Shown here: positions 1 to 6,843 of the stretch, one piece after another
Layout: each line of letters starts with the position of its first letter
How positions within the stretch are numbered: position 1 is the stretch's first letter
Source: an uncultured Roseiflexaceae bacterium
GTDB lineage: Bacteria > Chloroflexota > Chloroflexia > Chloroflexales > Roseiflexaceae
NCBI GenBank assembly: GCA_903932805.1
Contig: CAIZHO010000630.1
Coordinates: 1 to 8,618, forward strand
Direction: 5' to 3'
Length of the DNA stretch: 8,618 bases
Translations under genes and position numbers: made by a program
Notes under the pieces: generated by a model
Database searches by the model: none
What the model was told of the DNA's origin: nothing
What the model saw: the letters and a program-made list of their open reading frames with translations, nothing else

Positions 1-3000
1 CAATATGGCGCGACGGGCTTCGATACAATCAGCACAGCCACCCAACGACTCGGATTGTTTAGTGTCGCGGGGCTTGCAGCCGGCGGTAACAATACCTGTG
101 CGTTGCTGGCAAATGGGCGCGTTTTTTGTTGGGGTACTGATACCCATGGTGAATCGGGTTGTCTGACGACATGTACGGACGGCATCAATCCAGGAGCGTT
201 GATCCCCAACCTCTACGGTGCGACCGAAATTGCAGTAGGTCCGGCACATGCATGCGTCGTCACCATCAGTGCGACGGCAGCCTGCTGGGGCAATAACGCG
301 AACGGCCAAGTCGGGGACCCGCTTAATACAACTGTGACCAATGCCTACGAGGTCACGACTCCCGCGAGTGTCATAGCGGTCGCGGTCGCTGACAGTGCAA
401 CCTGCGCCGTACTTTCGACGGGGGTTGTCGCCTGCTGGGGTGATGACACGCTCGGCGCACTAGGGGATGGATCGACCACAACCGGCGGTGGCACCACTCC
501 CGTCACGGTCGAAAAAGCTACGGGCTCACTCACCGACATCGTTTCGATTGCAGCGTCGACCAATAGCTTTTGTGCTCTCGATAGTAGCGGTGTGCTCTGG
601 TGTTGGGGAGATAACTCTGGTGGCCAACTTGCCAACGGAACTAATACGAATTCACCCATTGCGATACCGGTGACATCTTTGACCGGGATCCAGACCGTAA
701 GCGGTGCAGTGGGAAGTCCCGGCACCGCCAAAGCAGGCAGCTTCTGCGCAATCGCCAATAGTCACGTCACGAAATGCTGGGGAGACGCAGCCCTCGGTGA
801 TCCGAGCATATCGGTGGCATCAACCCCGGTGACCGTGCAGGATTCATCAGTGTATGTATCGACTGCACGCTCGGACGCACATGGGTGTGCAATAACAACT
901 GCGTATGGCATCAAATGCTGGGGAAATAATTCGTTCGGCCAACTTGGTGATGCGACGACAGCTGCTCGTGCCACACCAGTGATTGTCTCGGGATTGCTCA
1001 TCGGCGATACCCCTACCCCCACCGAAACTGCAACCCCAACCGAGACTCCCACCGAGACCGAAACTCCCACCGAGACCGAAACTCCCACCGAGACCGAAAC
1101 TCCTACCGAGACCGAAACTCCTACCGAATCCGAAACTCCTACCGAATCCGAGACTCCTACCGAATCCGAGACTCCCACCGAAACCGAAACTCCTACCGAA
1201 ACCGACGTGCCCGCAGACACAGAAACCCCGACGGAGACAAACACCCGCACTGCGACACGTACGTGGACACGTACGTTGACTCCATCCCCCAGTCATACCG
1301 CCACGCAGACGCGCACTGCGTCTCGAACGCATACACGCACTTCTACCCCATCGACGAGTTATACCGTCACGCAGACACGCACTGCATCTCGGACCAATAC
1401 ACGCACCATTACACCGAACCCGAACCACAGTCCTACACGGTCGTTAACGCCATCACGCACTGCAACTGCCACGTACGGTCCGAGCGTCACTCCGAGCAGG
1501 ACTCTCACACCGTCGCGAACGCTCACACCGTCATCTACACCGACGTTTGTGCCCATCGTGGCAACGGCGTTAAAGATAAGCACCGAGACAAGTCGGGCAG
1601 CACTCGTTCGTACTGCAGATGCTCGTGCTACAAGAATCTTCGACGCAAATGACCAAAATGCGACCGCCACATTCGAAGTGATTAATGGTTCGCCCAGTCG
1701 AACACAGACCCCAACGAACACGCGCGCAACGAGCACTCCGGAACCTATTACTAGCACCGTCGAAGTAGCCATACAGCGTACAAATACCGCAGCAGCCAAG
1801 AAAACAGCAACAGGGGTTGTGATTCAACATGGCACGGAAACCGCACGTGCAATAACGACTGGAACAGCCCGGGCAGTGACCACCGCAACAGCCCTAGCGT
1901 ATGCAAATGCAACTGCCAGCGTCGTTGCAGGCAAGACCGGCTTGACCGTCACCAGTGTGCGCGCCACCCAAACAGCACTCACCGATGCATTCAATGCAAC
2001 TAACGAAGCAGTGTTAGGGACAGGGACAAGAACTCGTTCTGCAACCAGTACCAAAACAGAAACTCCCACCGTGACCAATACACCCAGTAGAACGTTTACG
2101 GTAACACTTACTATCACGCCATCGGCTACACTCACACGCACCAGCTCGCGGACGCCGTCGATCACACGTACTCCATCGTTGACTGCGACAAGTGTTGCAC
2201 TTCAAGCAGGCAGTGTCCGCACTCCGGTGAGTAATGTGGGGCATACGATTTCTCTTGACAACGCAACTATCTATACTGTCAATAATGCACGCAGAAGCTC
2301 CGGAGGCACACCATATCTCTATGGGTTATCTGCAACCACCATGGCTGTGGTCAATACAACCACGCTACCGGTCAACTATTTCGTGTCGGTCACTAGTAAC
2401 AGTTCTTCGCCCAACACAATGTATGTGATCGGCCGTATGACATGGGACACCCTGGGAGTGTATACGTTTAATGTCGCGAGCGGTACACCTGTGCAGACAG
2501 GATTCTTCACCATTATTGGTACGACAGATCCAACCGCGGTATTGGCAGTCGGCCGTTTTCTGTACATCGGTTCGCCCACGCCTAACCCTACCAACATCCA
2601 TGCTCCCTTTGGGACGGTCGAGGCCATCAATGTTACCAACCCAAAGGTGCCGTGGTTTTTCGCACGCAAGTTGACACTTCCAAGTGCACCCACAAAACTC
2701 ATTAGCATCGCAAACAGTGAACTGCGATTCGTTGCCGTAGGGAACAACGCAGAACACGCACCAGGATCTTATATCGTACCCGTACGGTTCACAGTCAATG
2801 CTTTCATTCCCCAAACGCGCTTTACGAGTACCGTACGCTATACCGACATTGCTCTGCACAGTACGTTCAACGGAGTGACACGCACCCACCTGCTCTATGC
2901 AGCGACAACCACCGAAGTCAAGCGGATGACCATACGTGAGTCAGATTTATTGATCGAACCGGTCACTCGTACCCCACAGAATGCAATTAACATGTCATTA

Positions 3001-3249
3001 ATGGTTATCGATCATCTTGCCCTTTCGCCAGGCGGTTCGTACCTGTATGTGACCGGCAAAGACCCGAGTTACGACTACGGAATGGTGTTTGCATATGATG
3101 TGCGCAGTACGCCGAAAATCGTTGGATTTTTTGGAGAATACGGATTTGTGCCGGCACGATTCGTTATTACCGCGACAAAGTTCGTCATGGCAAACAATAC
3201 GACGATCATTGCCAACCCACAGATGTCGACCTATACTGGTGCACCATAA
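1..3249 (+). CDS. Large RCC1-repeat / Thr-rich stalk / LVIVD-like propeller surface protein, 5'-truncated
   Basis: The reading frame is open from base 1 to the TAA at 3247-3249, giving at least 1082 residues, so the true start and any signal peptide lie outside the window; the TTG at 55 is only an internal codon. Residues about 1-333 are RCC1-like blades: six copies of C-x9-C-W-G, with first cysteines at residues 33, 85, 135, 191, 249 and 296, usually followed by a GqlGd-like turn. The opening residues QYG look like the end of one more blade, making at least seven. Residues about 338-515 are low-complexity Thr/Pro linker, first acidic, then Arg-rich. Residues about 516-740 are Ala/Thr-rich with further Thr/Arg/Pro tracts. 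Residues about 745-1082 resemble LVIVD-type propeller repeats (for example VEAINVTNP and VFAYDVRSTPKIVGFF). No LPXTG motif or C-terminal membrane helix is visible. The paired cysteines suggest disulfides and an extracellular site. The function is unknown; adhesion or ligand display is inference. Confidence 0.5.
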   Translation, partial: QYGATGFDTISTATQRLGLFSVAGLAAGGNNTCALLANGRVFCWGTDTHGESGCLTTCTDGINPGALIPNLYGATEIAVGPAHACVVTISATAACWGNNANGQVGDPLNTTVTNAYEVTTPASVIAVAVADSATCAVLSTGVVACWGDDTLGALGDGSTTTGGGTTPVTVEKATGSLTDIVSIAASTNSFCALDSSGVLWCWGDNSGGQLANGTNTNSPIAIPVTSLTGIQTVSGAVGSPGTAKAGSFCAIANSHVTKCWGDAALGDPSISVASTPVTVQDSSVYVSTARSDAHGCAITTAYGIKCWGNNSFGQLGDATTAARATPVIVSGLLIGDTPTPTETATPTETPTETETPTETETPTETETPTETETPTESETPTESETPTESETPTETETPTETDVPADTETPTETNTRTATRTWTRTLTPSPSHTATQTRTASRTHTRTSTPSTSYTVTQTRTASRTNTRTITPNPNHSPTRSLTPSRTATATYGPSVTPSRTLTPSRTLTPSSTPTFVPIVATALKISTETSRAALVRTADARATRIFDANDQNATATFEVINGSPSRTQTPTNTRATSTPEPITSTVEVAIQRTNTAAAKKTATGVVIQHGTETARAITTGTARAVTTATALAYANATASVVAGKTGLTVTSVRATQTALTDAFNATNEAVLGTGTRTRSATSTKTETPTVTNTPSRTFTVTLTITPSATLTRTSSRTPSITRTPSLTATSVALQAGSVRTPVSNVGHTISLDNATIYTVNNARRSSGGTPYLYGLSATTMAVVNTTTLPVNYFVSVTSNSSSPNTMYVIGRMTWDTLGVYTFNVASGTPVQTGFFTIIGTTDPTAVLAVGRFLYIGSPTPNPTNIHAPFGTVEAINVTNPKVPWFFARKLTLPSAPTKLISIANSELRFVAVGNNAEHAPGSYIVPVRFTVNAFIPQTRFTSTVRYTDIALHSTFNGVTRTHLLYAATTTEVKRMTIRESDLLIEPVTRTPQNAINMSLMVIDHLALSPGGSYLYVTGKDPSYDYGMVFAYDVRSTPKIVGFFGEYGFVPARFVITATKFVMANNTTIIANPQMSTYTGAP
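1048..1209 (+). repeat. 18-bp tandem repeat, nine in-frame units encoding PTETET/PTESET
   Basis: Nine consecutive 18-bp units start at 1048, 1066, 1084, 1102, 1120, 1138, 1156, 1174 and 1192. They encode PTETET four times, PTESET three times, PTETET once and PTETDV once. Units 1 to 3 are almost identical at DNA level; the three PTESET units differ only at wobble positions. This pattern suggests successive duplication by slippage or unequal exchange inside the coding frame. The product is a wholly acidic, extended linker directly after the RCC1 propeller. Copy number would be expected to vary between strains. Confidence 0.5.
1273..1470 (+). repeat. 66-bp tandem repeat, two good copies and a degenerate third, encoding an Arg/Thr-rich linker
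   Basis: Unit 1 (1273-1338) and unit 2 (1339-1404) each encode 22 residues and share the core TQTRTASRT followed by HTR or NTR. Unit 3 (1405-1470) keeps the start (T-I-T-P) but diverges afterwards. The unit length is a multiple of three, so the frame is preserved. The encoded segment contains arginine and no aspartate or glutamate, the opposite of the acidic 18-bp repeat just upstream. Confidence 0.5.
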
Positions 3250-3301
3250 GCAACCCGCTCTGGTTCTTGCCGTTCAGTAGCCTGTTTTTCGTTCCATACC
3301 A

Positions 3302-3334
3302 AAGCACCCCCACGCAGAATGCGCGGGGGTGCTT
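3302..3334. terminator. Bidirectional hairpin between convergent genes
   Basis: The arms 3302-3315 and 3321-3334 can form a stem of ten base pairs, one A-C mismatch and three more pairs, around the five-base loop AGAAT. The hairpin lies 52 bases after the stop of the large surface-protein gene and 10 bases beyond the stop of the convergent HEPN-like gene, so it could end both transcripts. Neither side has a proper T-tract: the plus strand continues TTCGC, and the minus strand has only TTT. It may therefore be a factor-assisted terminator or an RNA 3'-end stabiliser. Confidence 0.5.
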
Positions 3335-3344
3335 CGCATCGACA

Positions 3345-4289
3345 CTAGTAGGCCAGCTCAATATCGCGGCCAACGACATGGAGTGTTACCGCATGAACGC
3401 CTGTGTACACAACCGTGTTCTGCTGCTCAAATACCGGCACATGCCATTGGCTGCCATTGAGCGCATAGAAGGTGTTGCTATGTGCAACGTGTCTTCCTTC
3501 ATAGAGCATCACGCGGGCCGACTTTGCTGTGCGCACCACATATACCGGCTCGCCATGGCGAAACGGTGCTTTTGAACCGACACCTCCTCCGAGATGACTG
3601 TGTAAGTATGCGCGGGTGGTTGCACCATTCAGGCTGTCACAAAAGGCAACGACCGCGGTTCGTTGCGCCGCTCGACTGGGAAACAACTTCGTTTCGTTCT
3701 TGAGAATAGTCTTTTGGCGATTGCGCATCCGTTGCATAGCTAGGAAGAGTGCATGCACGGCATTGAAGAGCTCGACGCAGAGGATGTCGTTGTGGTAGTG
3801 CGCTTGGTGTGCAATGGCGTTTCGCCATTTGGAGTACTCGAGAATGGCGCTACGATCTTCGGCCGAGATGTCGCCATATTCGCGCAAAAATCCAGCTTTG
3901 ACCGGCAGGGATACATGAGCTTCGGTCTCTTCGTTGTATGCCGTACCGAACGTCAGCTGGCTTCGATGTGCAAACAGCGAGTTCAAGCGGTCTTCGAATA
4001 ACGACGCGAGGGTTGTAAAAAAGCCAATGTTGGCGAAGTATTGACGCGGATCCGTCCGCATCGACGCGGATGCAAAAGCCTCTTGATAGAGTTTCAGTTG
4101 CACTGAAACATTCTGCCAGGTCGTCAGTGCGTCTGCCCCTGAATATGTCAACTTCCGTGAGATTTTTTTGGTGAGCTCTGGGGGGATGGACCCAAAGAAC
4201 TCTCTGGCAGTCACATCGTCATTGCCATAGCCTTCGAGCCATGATTCGATCGAGGCAAACGGGGCGGCGTTTTTGGCGGTACGCGGCAT
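3345..4289 (-). CDS. Uncharacterised HEPN-like domain protein with beta-rich C-terminus
   Basis: This is a 314-residue protein. I do not recognise the full-length family, but residues about 85-195 look like a HEPN helical domain. An early helix carries the acidic LFEDRLNSLF segment (residues 97-106), and a later helix carries W-R-N-A-I-A-H, with R156 and H161 forming the R-x4-H motif typical of HEPN nucleases (R-N-x3-H class). In that superfamily these residues usually cleave RNA, though some members only bind. Residues about 240-314 are rich in beta-type segments (PVYVVRT, ARVMLYEG, NTVVYTGVHAVTLHVV) and may be a small barrel for target or ligand binding; this part is unassigned. No signal peptide or membrane helix is seen, so it is probably cytoplasmic. 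The ATG start is supported by AGAAGGA six bases upstream. It follows the AIM24-family gene by 58 bases on the same strand and has no minimal-nucleotidyltransferase antitoxin beside it. Confidence 0.5.
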   Translation of the reverse strand: MPRTAKNAAPFASIESWLEGYGNDDVTAREFFGSIPPELTKKISRKLTYSGADALTTWQNVSVQLKLYQEAFASASMRTDPRQYFANIGFFTTLASLFEDRLNSLFAHRSQLTFGTAYNEETEAHVSLPVKAGFLREYGDISAEDRSAILEYSKWRNAIAHQAHYHNDILCVELFNAVHALFLAMQRMRNRQKTILKNETKLFPSRAAQRTAVVAFCDSLNGATTRAYLHSHLGGGVGSKAPFRHGEPVYVVRTAKSARVMLYEGRHVAHSNTFYALNGSQWHVPVFEQQNTVVYTGVHAVTLHVVGRDIELAY

Positions 4290-4295
4290 ACATGT

Positions 4296-4302
4296 TCCTT
4301 CT
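4296..4302 (-). promoter_or_regulatory. Ribosome binding site of the HEPN-like gene
   Basis: On the minus strand AGAAGGA sits six bases before the ATG at 4289. It fixes the start and rules out the overlapping out-of-frame ATG four bases further upstream. I see no convincing separate promoter in the 58 bases between this gene and the AIM24-family gene, which favours co-transcription. Confidence 0.5.
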
Positions 4303-4347
4303 GTACGTGCTTCTCAATTGGGTACGTTGTTGGACAGGGGTATGAAT

Positions 4348-5184
4348 TTACTTATTGTGTGAACTTCCAGGGGTACGGATGAGATTCTGTAGGCTTTCGG
4401 ATTGCATGCGGGTATAAAACGATTGCGTTGGCGCTAGCCAGACTTCGCCCGTGCCCGTAAATGTCTGGAGCAGTCCTTCGCCGCTGATAGCCGAACCGAG
4501 CAGCGATTTATTGGACTTCTCAACCCGGTACTCGATATTGCCTTTGCGGAGCAGTGCAATGGTCCCGTCCACACTGAGTTTTTCGTTGTTGAGGGTGTAG
4601 CGGATGACTTCTGAAGCCGGCACCGGAATGCTCATTACTGCCCAGCCTGTGCCGGAAATTTTCGTCTGAAACAATCCTTCACCACCAAGCATGGCCGACG
4701 AAATGTTCTTTTGCATAGCAACACCGACTTCGATCGAGCCTTCACTGGCATAAAACAACCCTTTGTCAATGATTGCTTCTTCGTTTGCCAATGCCAAGAG
4801 CATGAAATGGCCGAACGTCGGTTCGCAGTAAATGTCACCGACCCCGCGATAGCGTGGTCGAAAGGTTGTCTCTTGGGTCAGCGCATTGGTCAACATTTTT
4901 TTGGCGAGGCCGCCCAATCCGCCGAGGGTGGTATCTGCATCGATGTTGCCCTTCATAAATTGCATAACACCTGACTCGAGCTGTGCAGTGCCGTTTTGGA
5001 GTTGAATTTTGATTTGTTTGAGCCTCATCCCCACCTGTCCGGCGTAGAACAATTTGGCTGCTACCTCAAGGCTGTCGCTCCCTGCGAGTTGCGTGTATTC
5101 GATGACTTCGACAGAGCTCTGTGCTCCGTTCATGCGTTCGGTGACAATCCGTGATTCGGTTGCGGGCGTGTGTGTAATCGACAT
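4348..5184 (-). CDS. AIM24 / TIGR00266 (DUF124) family protein
   Basis: This 278-residue protein matches the bacterial AIM24 family in length and motifs. Two related beta-helix turns stand out: GGEGLFQTKISGTG (residues 167-180) and SGEGLLQTFTGTGEVWLAPT (residues 234-253). Other family-like segments are LESGVMQFMKGNID (69-82), GGLGGLAKKML (88-98) and the Gly-rich strand GVGDIYCEPTFGHF (114-127). The fold is a double-stranded beta-helix. The yeast namesake is a mitochondrial inner-membrane factor, but the bacterial role is unknown. There is no signal peptide or membrane helix. The ATG start has only a weak GAGAAAG (5187-5193) upstream but is supported by a well-placed promoter at 5222-5250. The gene is divergent from the ATP-grasp operon and lies upstream of the HEPN-like gene. 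Family assignment is confident; function is not. Confidence 0.5.
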   Translation of the reverse strand: MSITHTPATESRIVTERMNGAQSSVEVIEYTQLAGSDSLEVAAKLFYAGQVGMRLKQIKIQLQNGTAQLESGVMQFMKGNIDADTTLGGLGGLAKKMLTNALTQETTFRPRYRGVGDIYCEPTFGHFMLLALANEEAIIDKGLFYASEGSIEVGVAMQKNISSAMLGGEGLFQTKISGTGWAVMSIPVPASEVIRYTLNNEKLSVDGTIALLRKGNIEYRVEKSNKSLLGSAISGEGLLQTFTGTGEVWLAPTQSFYTRMQSESLQNLIRTPGSSHNK

Positions 5185-5221
5185 GTCTTTCTCACGATCT
5201 TTCTAATATCAGTACAACGTT

Positions 5222-5250
5222 ATCATAGAGAATCGCCTGCAACTCGTCAA
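5222..5250 (-). promoter_or_regulatory. Sigma-70-type promoter for the AIM24-HEPN transcript
   Basis: Read on the minus strand, TTGACG (5250-5245) is followed by a 17-base spacer and TATGAT (5227-5222). Both hexamers match the TTGACA/TATAAT consensus at five of six positions, with the optimal spacing. Transcription would start near 5215, leaving a leader of about 31 bases before the ATG at 5184. Confidence 0.5.
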
Positions 5251-5381
5251 CACAAAATTGCAATAGCGGCGAACTACACAACAGCTTGCCCCTGTACTAT
5301 GCCATATCACTCGGCAAAATATCTAATCTAGCACGGTGATCATTATGCACACATGCTATAGAAAACTGCTCAAATACACGC

Positions 5382-5387
5382 TAGAAT
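5382..5387 (+). promoter_or_regulatory. Candidate -10 element for leaderless transcription of the ATP-grasp operon
   Basis: TAGAAT ends six bases before the A of the ATG at 5394. If it occupies positions -12 to -7, transcription starts exactly on that A. No Shine-Dalgarno sequence precedes this ATG, which fits a leaderless mRNA. There is no good -35 hexamer at the expected place and no TG extension, so this remains a candidate. Confidence 0.5.
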
Positions 5388-5393
5388 AGTCGT

Positions 5394-6839
5394 ATGCAGC
5401 AGTCAGAAATGTTCCAACATTATGTGCTCGACCATGCATGGGACGAAATGCGGCAGCCTGATGGCCAGGCGCGCATTCAGTACCAAGAGTTGTTGCGACG
5501 CATTAGCCACGTCAATCCCCACGAACTCGCCAACCGGCAACGGGTGGCGGATGACACGTTTTTGGCGCAGGGGGTGACGTTTACTGTGTACGGGCACGAA
5601 GACGGCACAGAAAAAATCTTTCCATTTGATTTGGTGCCACGGATCATCACCGATGCCGAATGGCGCACCGTCGAACGCGGGTTGACCCAACGCGTAACCG
5701 CACTCAATATGTTTTTGCATGATATCTATCACGACGAGCACATCCTCAATGACGGGATAGTACCGCGTGATTTGGTGTACAGCTGTCGACAATATCGGCG
5801 TGAGATGCGCGGGGTGCGTGTGCCTCGGGATGTCTACATCAACGTGACAGGATCGGACTTGGTGCGTCTGCCAGACGGTTCGTTTGCGGTGCTGGAAGAT
5901 AATCTCCGCGTGCCGAGTGGGGTTTCGTACATGCTGGTCAATCGGCAAATGAGCAAACGCGTTTTTCCACAGCTGTTTGAACAATACAATGTACGCCCGA
6001 TCGAACACTATGGCCAAGCATTATTGGCGACGTTGCGCGCGCTCGCACCTCATACGAACGAACCGACGATTGTGTTGTTGACACCTGGATCCTACAATTC
6101 AGCATATTTCGAACATACCTATTTGGCGCGACAGATGGGGATTCATCTGGTCGAAGGTCGCGATTTGATGACCCACAACAACTGCATCTGGATGCGCACG
6201 ACGAACGGGTTACAACGCGTCGATGTGATCTATCGGCGCATCGACGACGATTTTATTGACCCGCTAATTTTCCGTCCTGACACGATCCTCGGGGTACCAG
6301 GGTTGATGCATGCGTACCGTGCCGGTAACGTCGCAATTGCCAATGCAATCGGGACCGGAATAGCCGATGACAAAGCACTCTACGCCTATGTGCCTGCGAT
6401 GATTCGGTATTATAGTGGCCAAGATCCCATTTTGAACAACGTCGAAACATACTTGCTCCACGATGCCAAACAACGTCAACATGTGCTCGACAATTTGGCG
6501 TCACTCGTCGTCAAAGCGGTGGGCGAATCAGGCGGGTACGGGATGCTGATCGGACCGCACAGCACTGCAGCAGAACGAATGGAATTTGCCGCCCGCATTA
6601 CTGCTGATCCACGCGGATACATCGCACAGCCGACGTTGCAATTATCACGTGCTCCATGCATTATTGATGGTCATCTCGAGGCGCGGCACGTGGACCTACG
6701 GCCATATATCCTCTACGGAGAGCAAGTAACAATTGTGCCGGGGGGGTTGACCAGAGTTGCCCTCAAGCGGGGATCATTGGTGGTGAACTCTTCACAGGGT
6801 GGCGGGAGCAAAGATACCTGGGTCTTGTACGAGGAGTAA
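5394..6839 (+). CDS. Circularly permuted ATP-grasp family protein (DUF404/DUF407, COG2308-like)
   Basis: This 481-residue protein has the full set of landmarks of the circularly permuted ATP-grasp family: [14 protein letters not shown] (residues 167-180), [14 protein letters not shown] (278-291), [13 protein letters not shown] (372-384, the nucleotide-binding Gly-rich strand), RHVDLRPY (431-438) and the C-terminal [10 protein letters not shown] (469-478). Length and domain order are normal for the family. ATP-grasp enzymes couple ATP hydrolysis to carboxylate-amine ligation; the substrates here are unknown, and a peptide or amide bond is inferred from the family and neighbours. It has no signal peptide. 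It opens a three-gene operon with an alpha-E protein and a transglutaminase-like protein. The ATG at 5394 has no Shine-Dalgarno sequence; a second in-frame ATG at 5409 lacks one too. A run of seven G (6740-6746) inside the gene does not break the frame. Confidence 0.5.
   Translation: MQQSEMFQHYVLDHAWDEMRQPDGQARIQYQELLRRISHVNPHELANRQRVADDTFLAQGVTFTVYGHEDGTEKIFPFDLVPRIITDAEWRTVERGLTQRVTALNMFLHDIYHDEHILNDGIVPRDLVYSCRQYRREMRGVRVPRDVYINVTGSDLVRLPDGSFAVLEDNLRVPSGVSYMLVNRQMSKRVFPQLFEQYNVRPIEHYGQALLATLRALAPHTNEPTIVLLTPGSYNSAYFEHTYLARQMGIHLVEGRDLMTHNNCIWMRTTNGLQRVDVIYRRIDDDFIDPLIFRPDTILGVPGLMHAYRAGNVAIANAIGTGIADDKALYAYVPAMIRYYSGQDPILNNVETYLLHDAKQRQHVLDNLASLVVKAVGESGGYGMLIGPHSTAAERMEFAARITADPRGYIAQPTLQLSRAPCIIDGHLEARHVDLRPYILYGEQVTIVPGGLTRVALKRGSLVVNSSQGGGSKDTWVLYEE
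6831..6836 (+). promoter_or_regulatory. Ribosome binding site of the alpha-E gene, abutting the ATP-grasp stop codon
   Basis: GAGGAG lies immediately before the TAA stop (6837-6839) of the ATP-grasp gene and seven bases before ATG at 6844. This decides the alpha-E start in favour of 6844 over the upstream in-frame GTG at 6799 and indicates translational coupling. Confidence 0.5.
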
Positions 6840-6843
6840 TCCT

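Noticed and set aside
983..1279. Plus-strand frame coding a Pro/Lys/Leu repeat protein.
   Set aside because: It is a shifted reading of the same repeats inside the large surface-protein gene, with no start signal.
762..1428. Two long minus-strand open frames over the Thr/Glu repeat region, coding Val/Ser-Gly repeats or Gly/Phe/Arg-rich repeats.
   Set aside because: They are antisense readings of the tandem repeats, which keep other frames open because the units are multiples of three. The plus-strand frame is continuous over more than 3 kb and has recognisable domains.
3267..3575. Plus-strand frame of 102 codons crossing the convergent intergenic hairpin.
   Set aside because: It runs through the hairpin and antisense to the end of the HEPN-like gene, and its translation has no recognisable feature.
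5329..5358. Imperfect inverted repeat TAGCA / TGCTA upstream of the ATP-grasp gene, around a TGATCA palindrome, as a possible operator.
   Set aside because: Only five paired bases with a 20-base gap in an AT-rich region; not distinguishable from chance.
5403..6017. Minus-strand frame of 204 codons opposite the ATP-grasp gene.
   Set aside because: It is a shadow of a clearly recognised enzyme gene, with no family resemblance.
6740..6746. Run of seven G inside the ATP-grasp gene as a possible slippage or frameshift site.
   Set aside because: The frame is intact on both sides and the C-terminal family motif follows in frame; no sign of programmed frameshifting.
6799..6843. Upstream GTG start extending the alpha-E protein by 15 residues.
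   Set aside because: It overlaps the end of the ATP-grasp gene, and the GAGGAG seven bases before ATG 6844 supports the shorter form, which fits the family's N-terminus.
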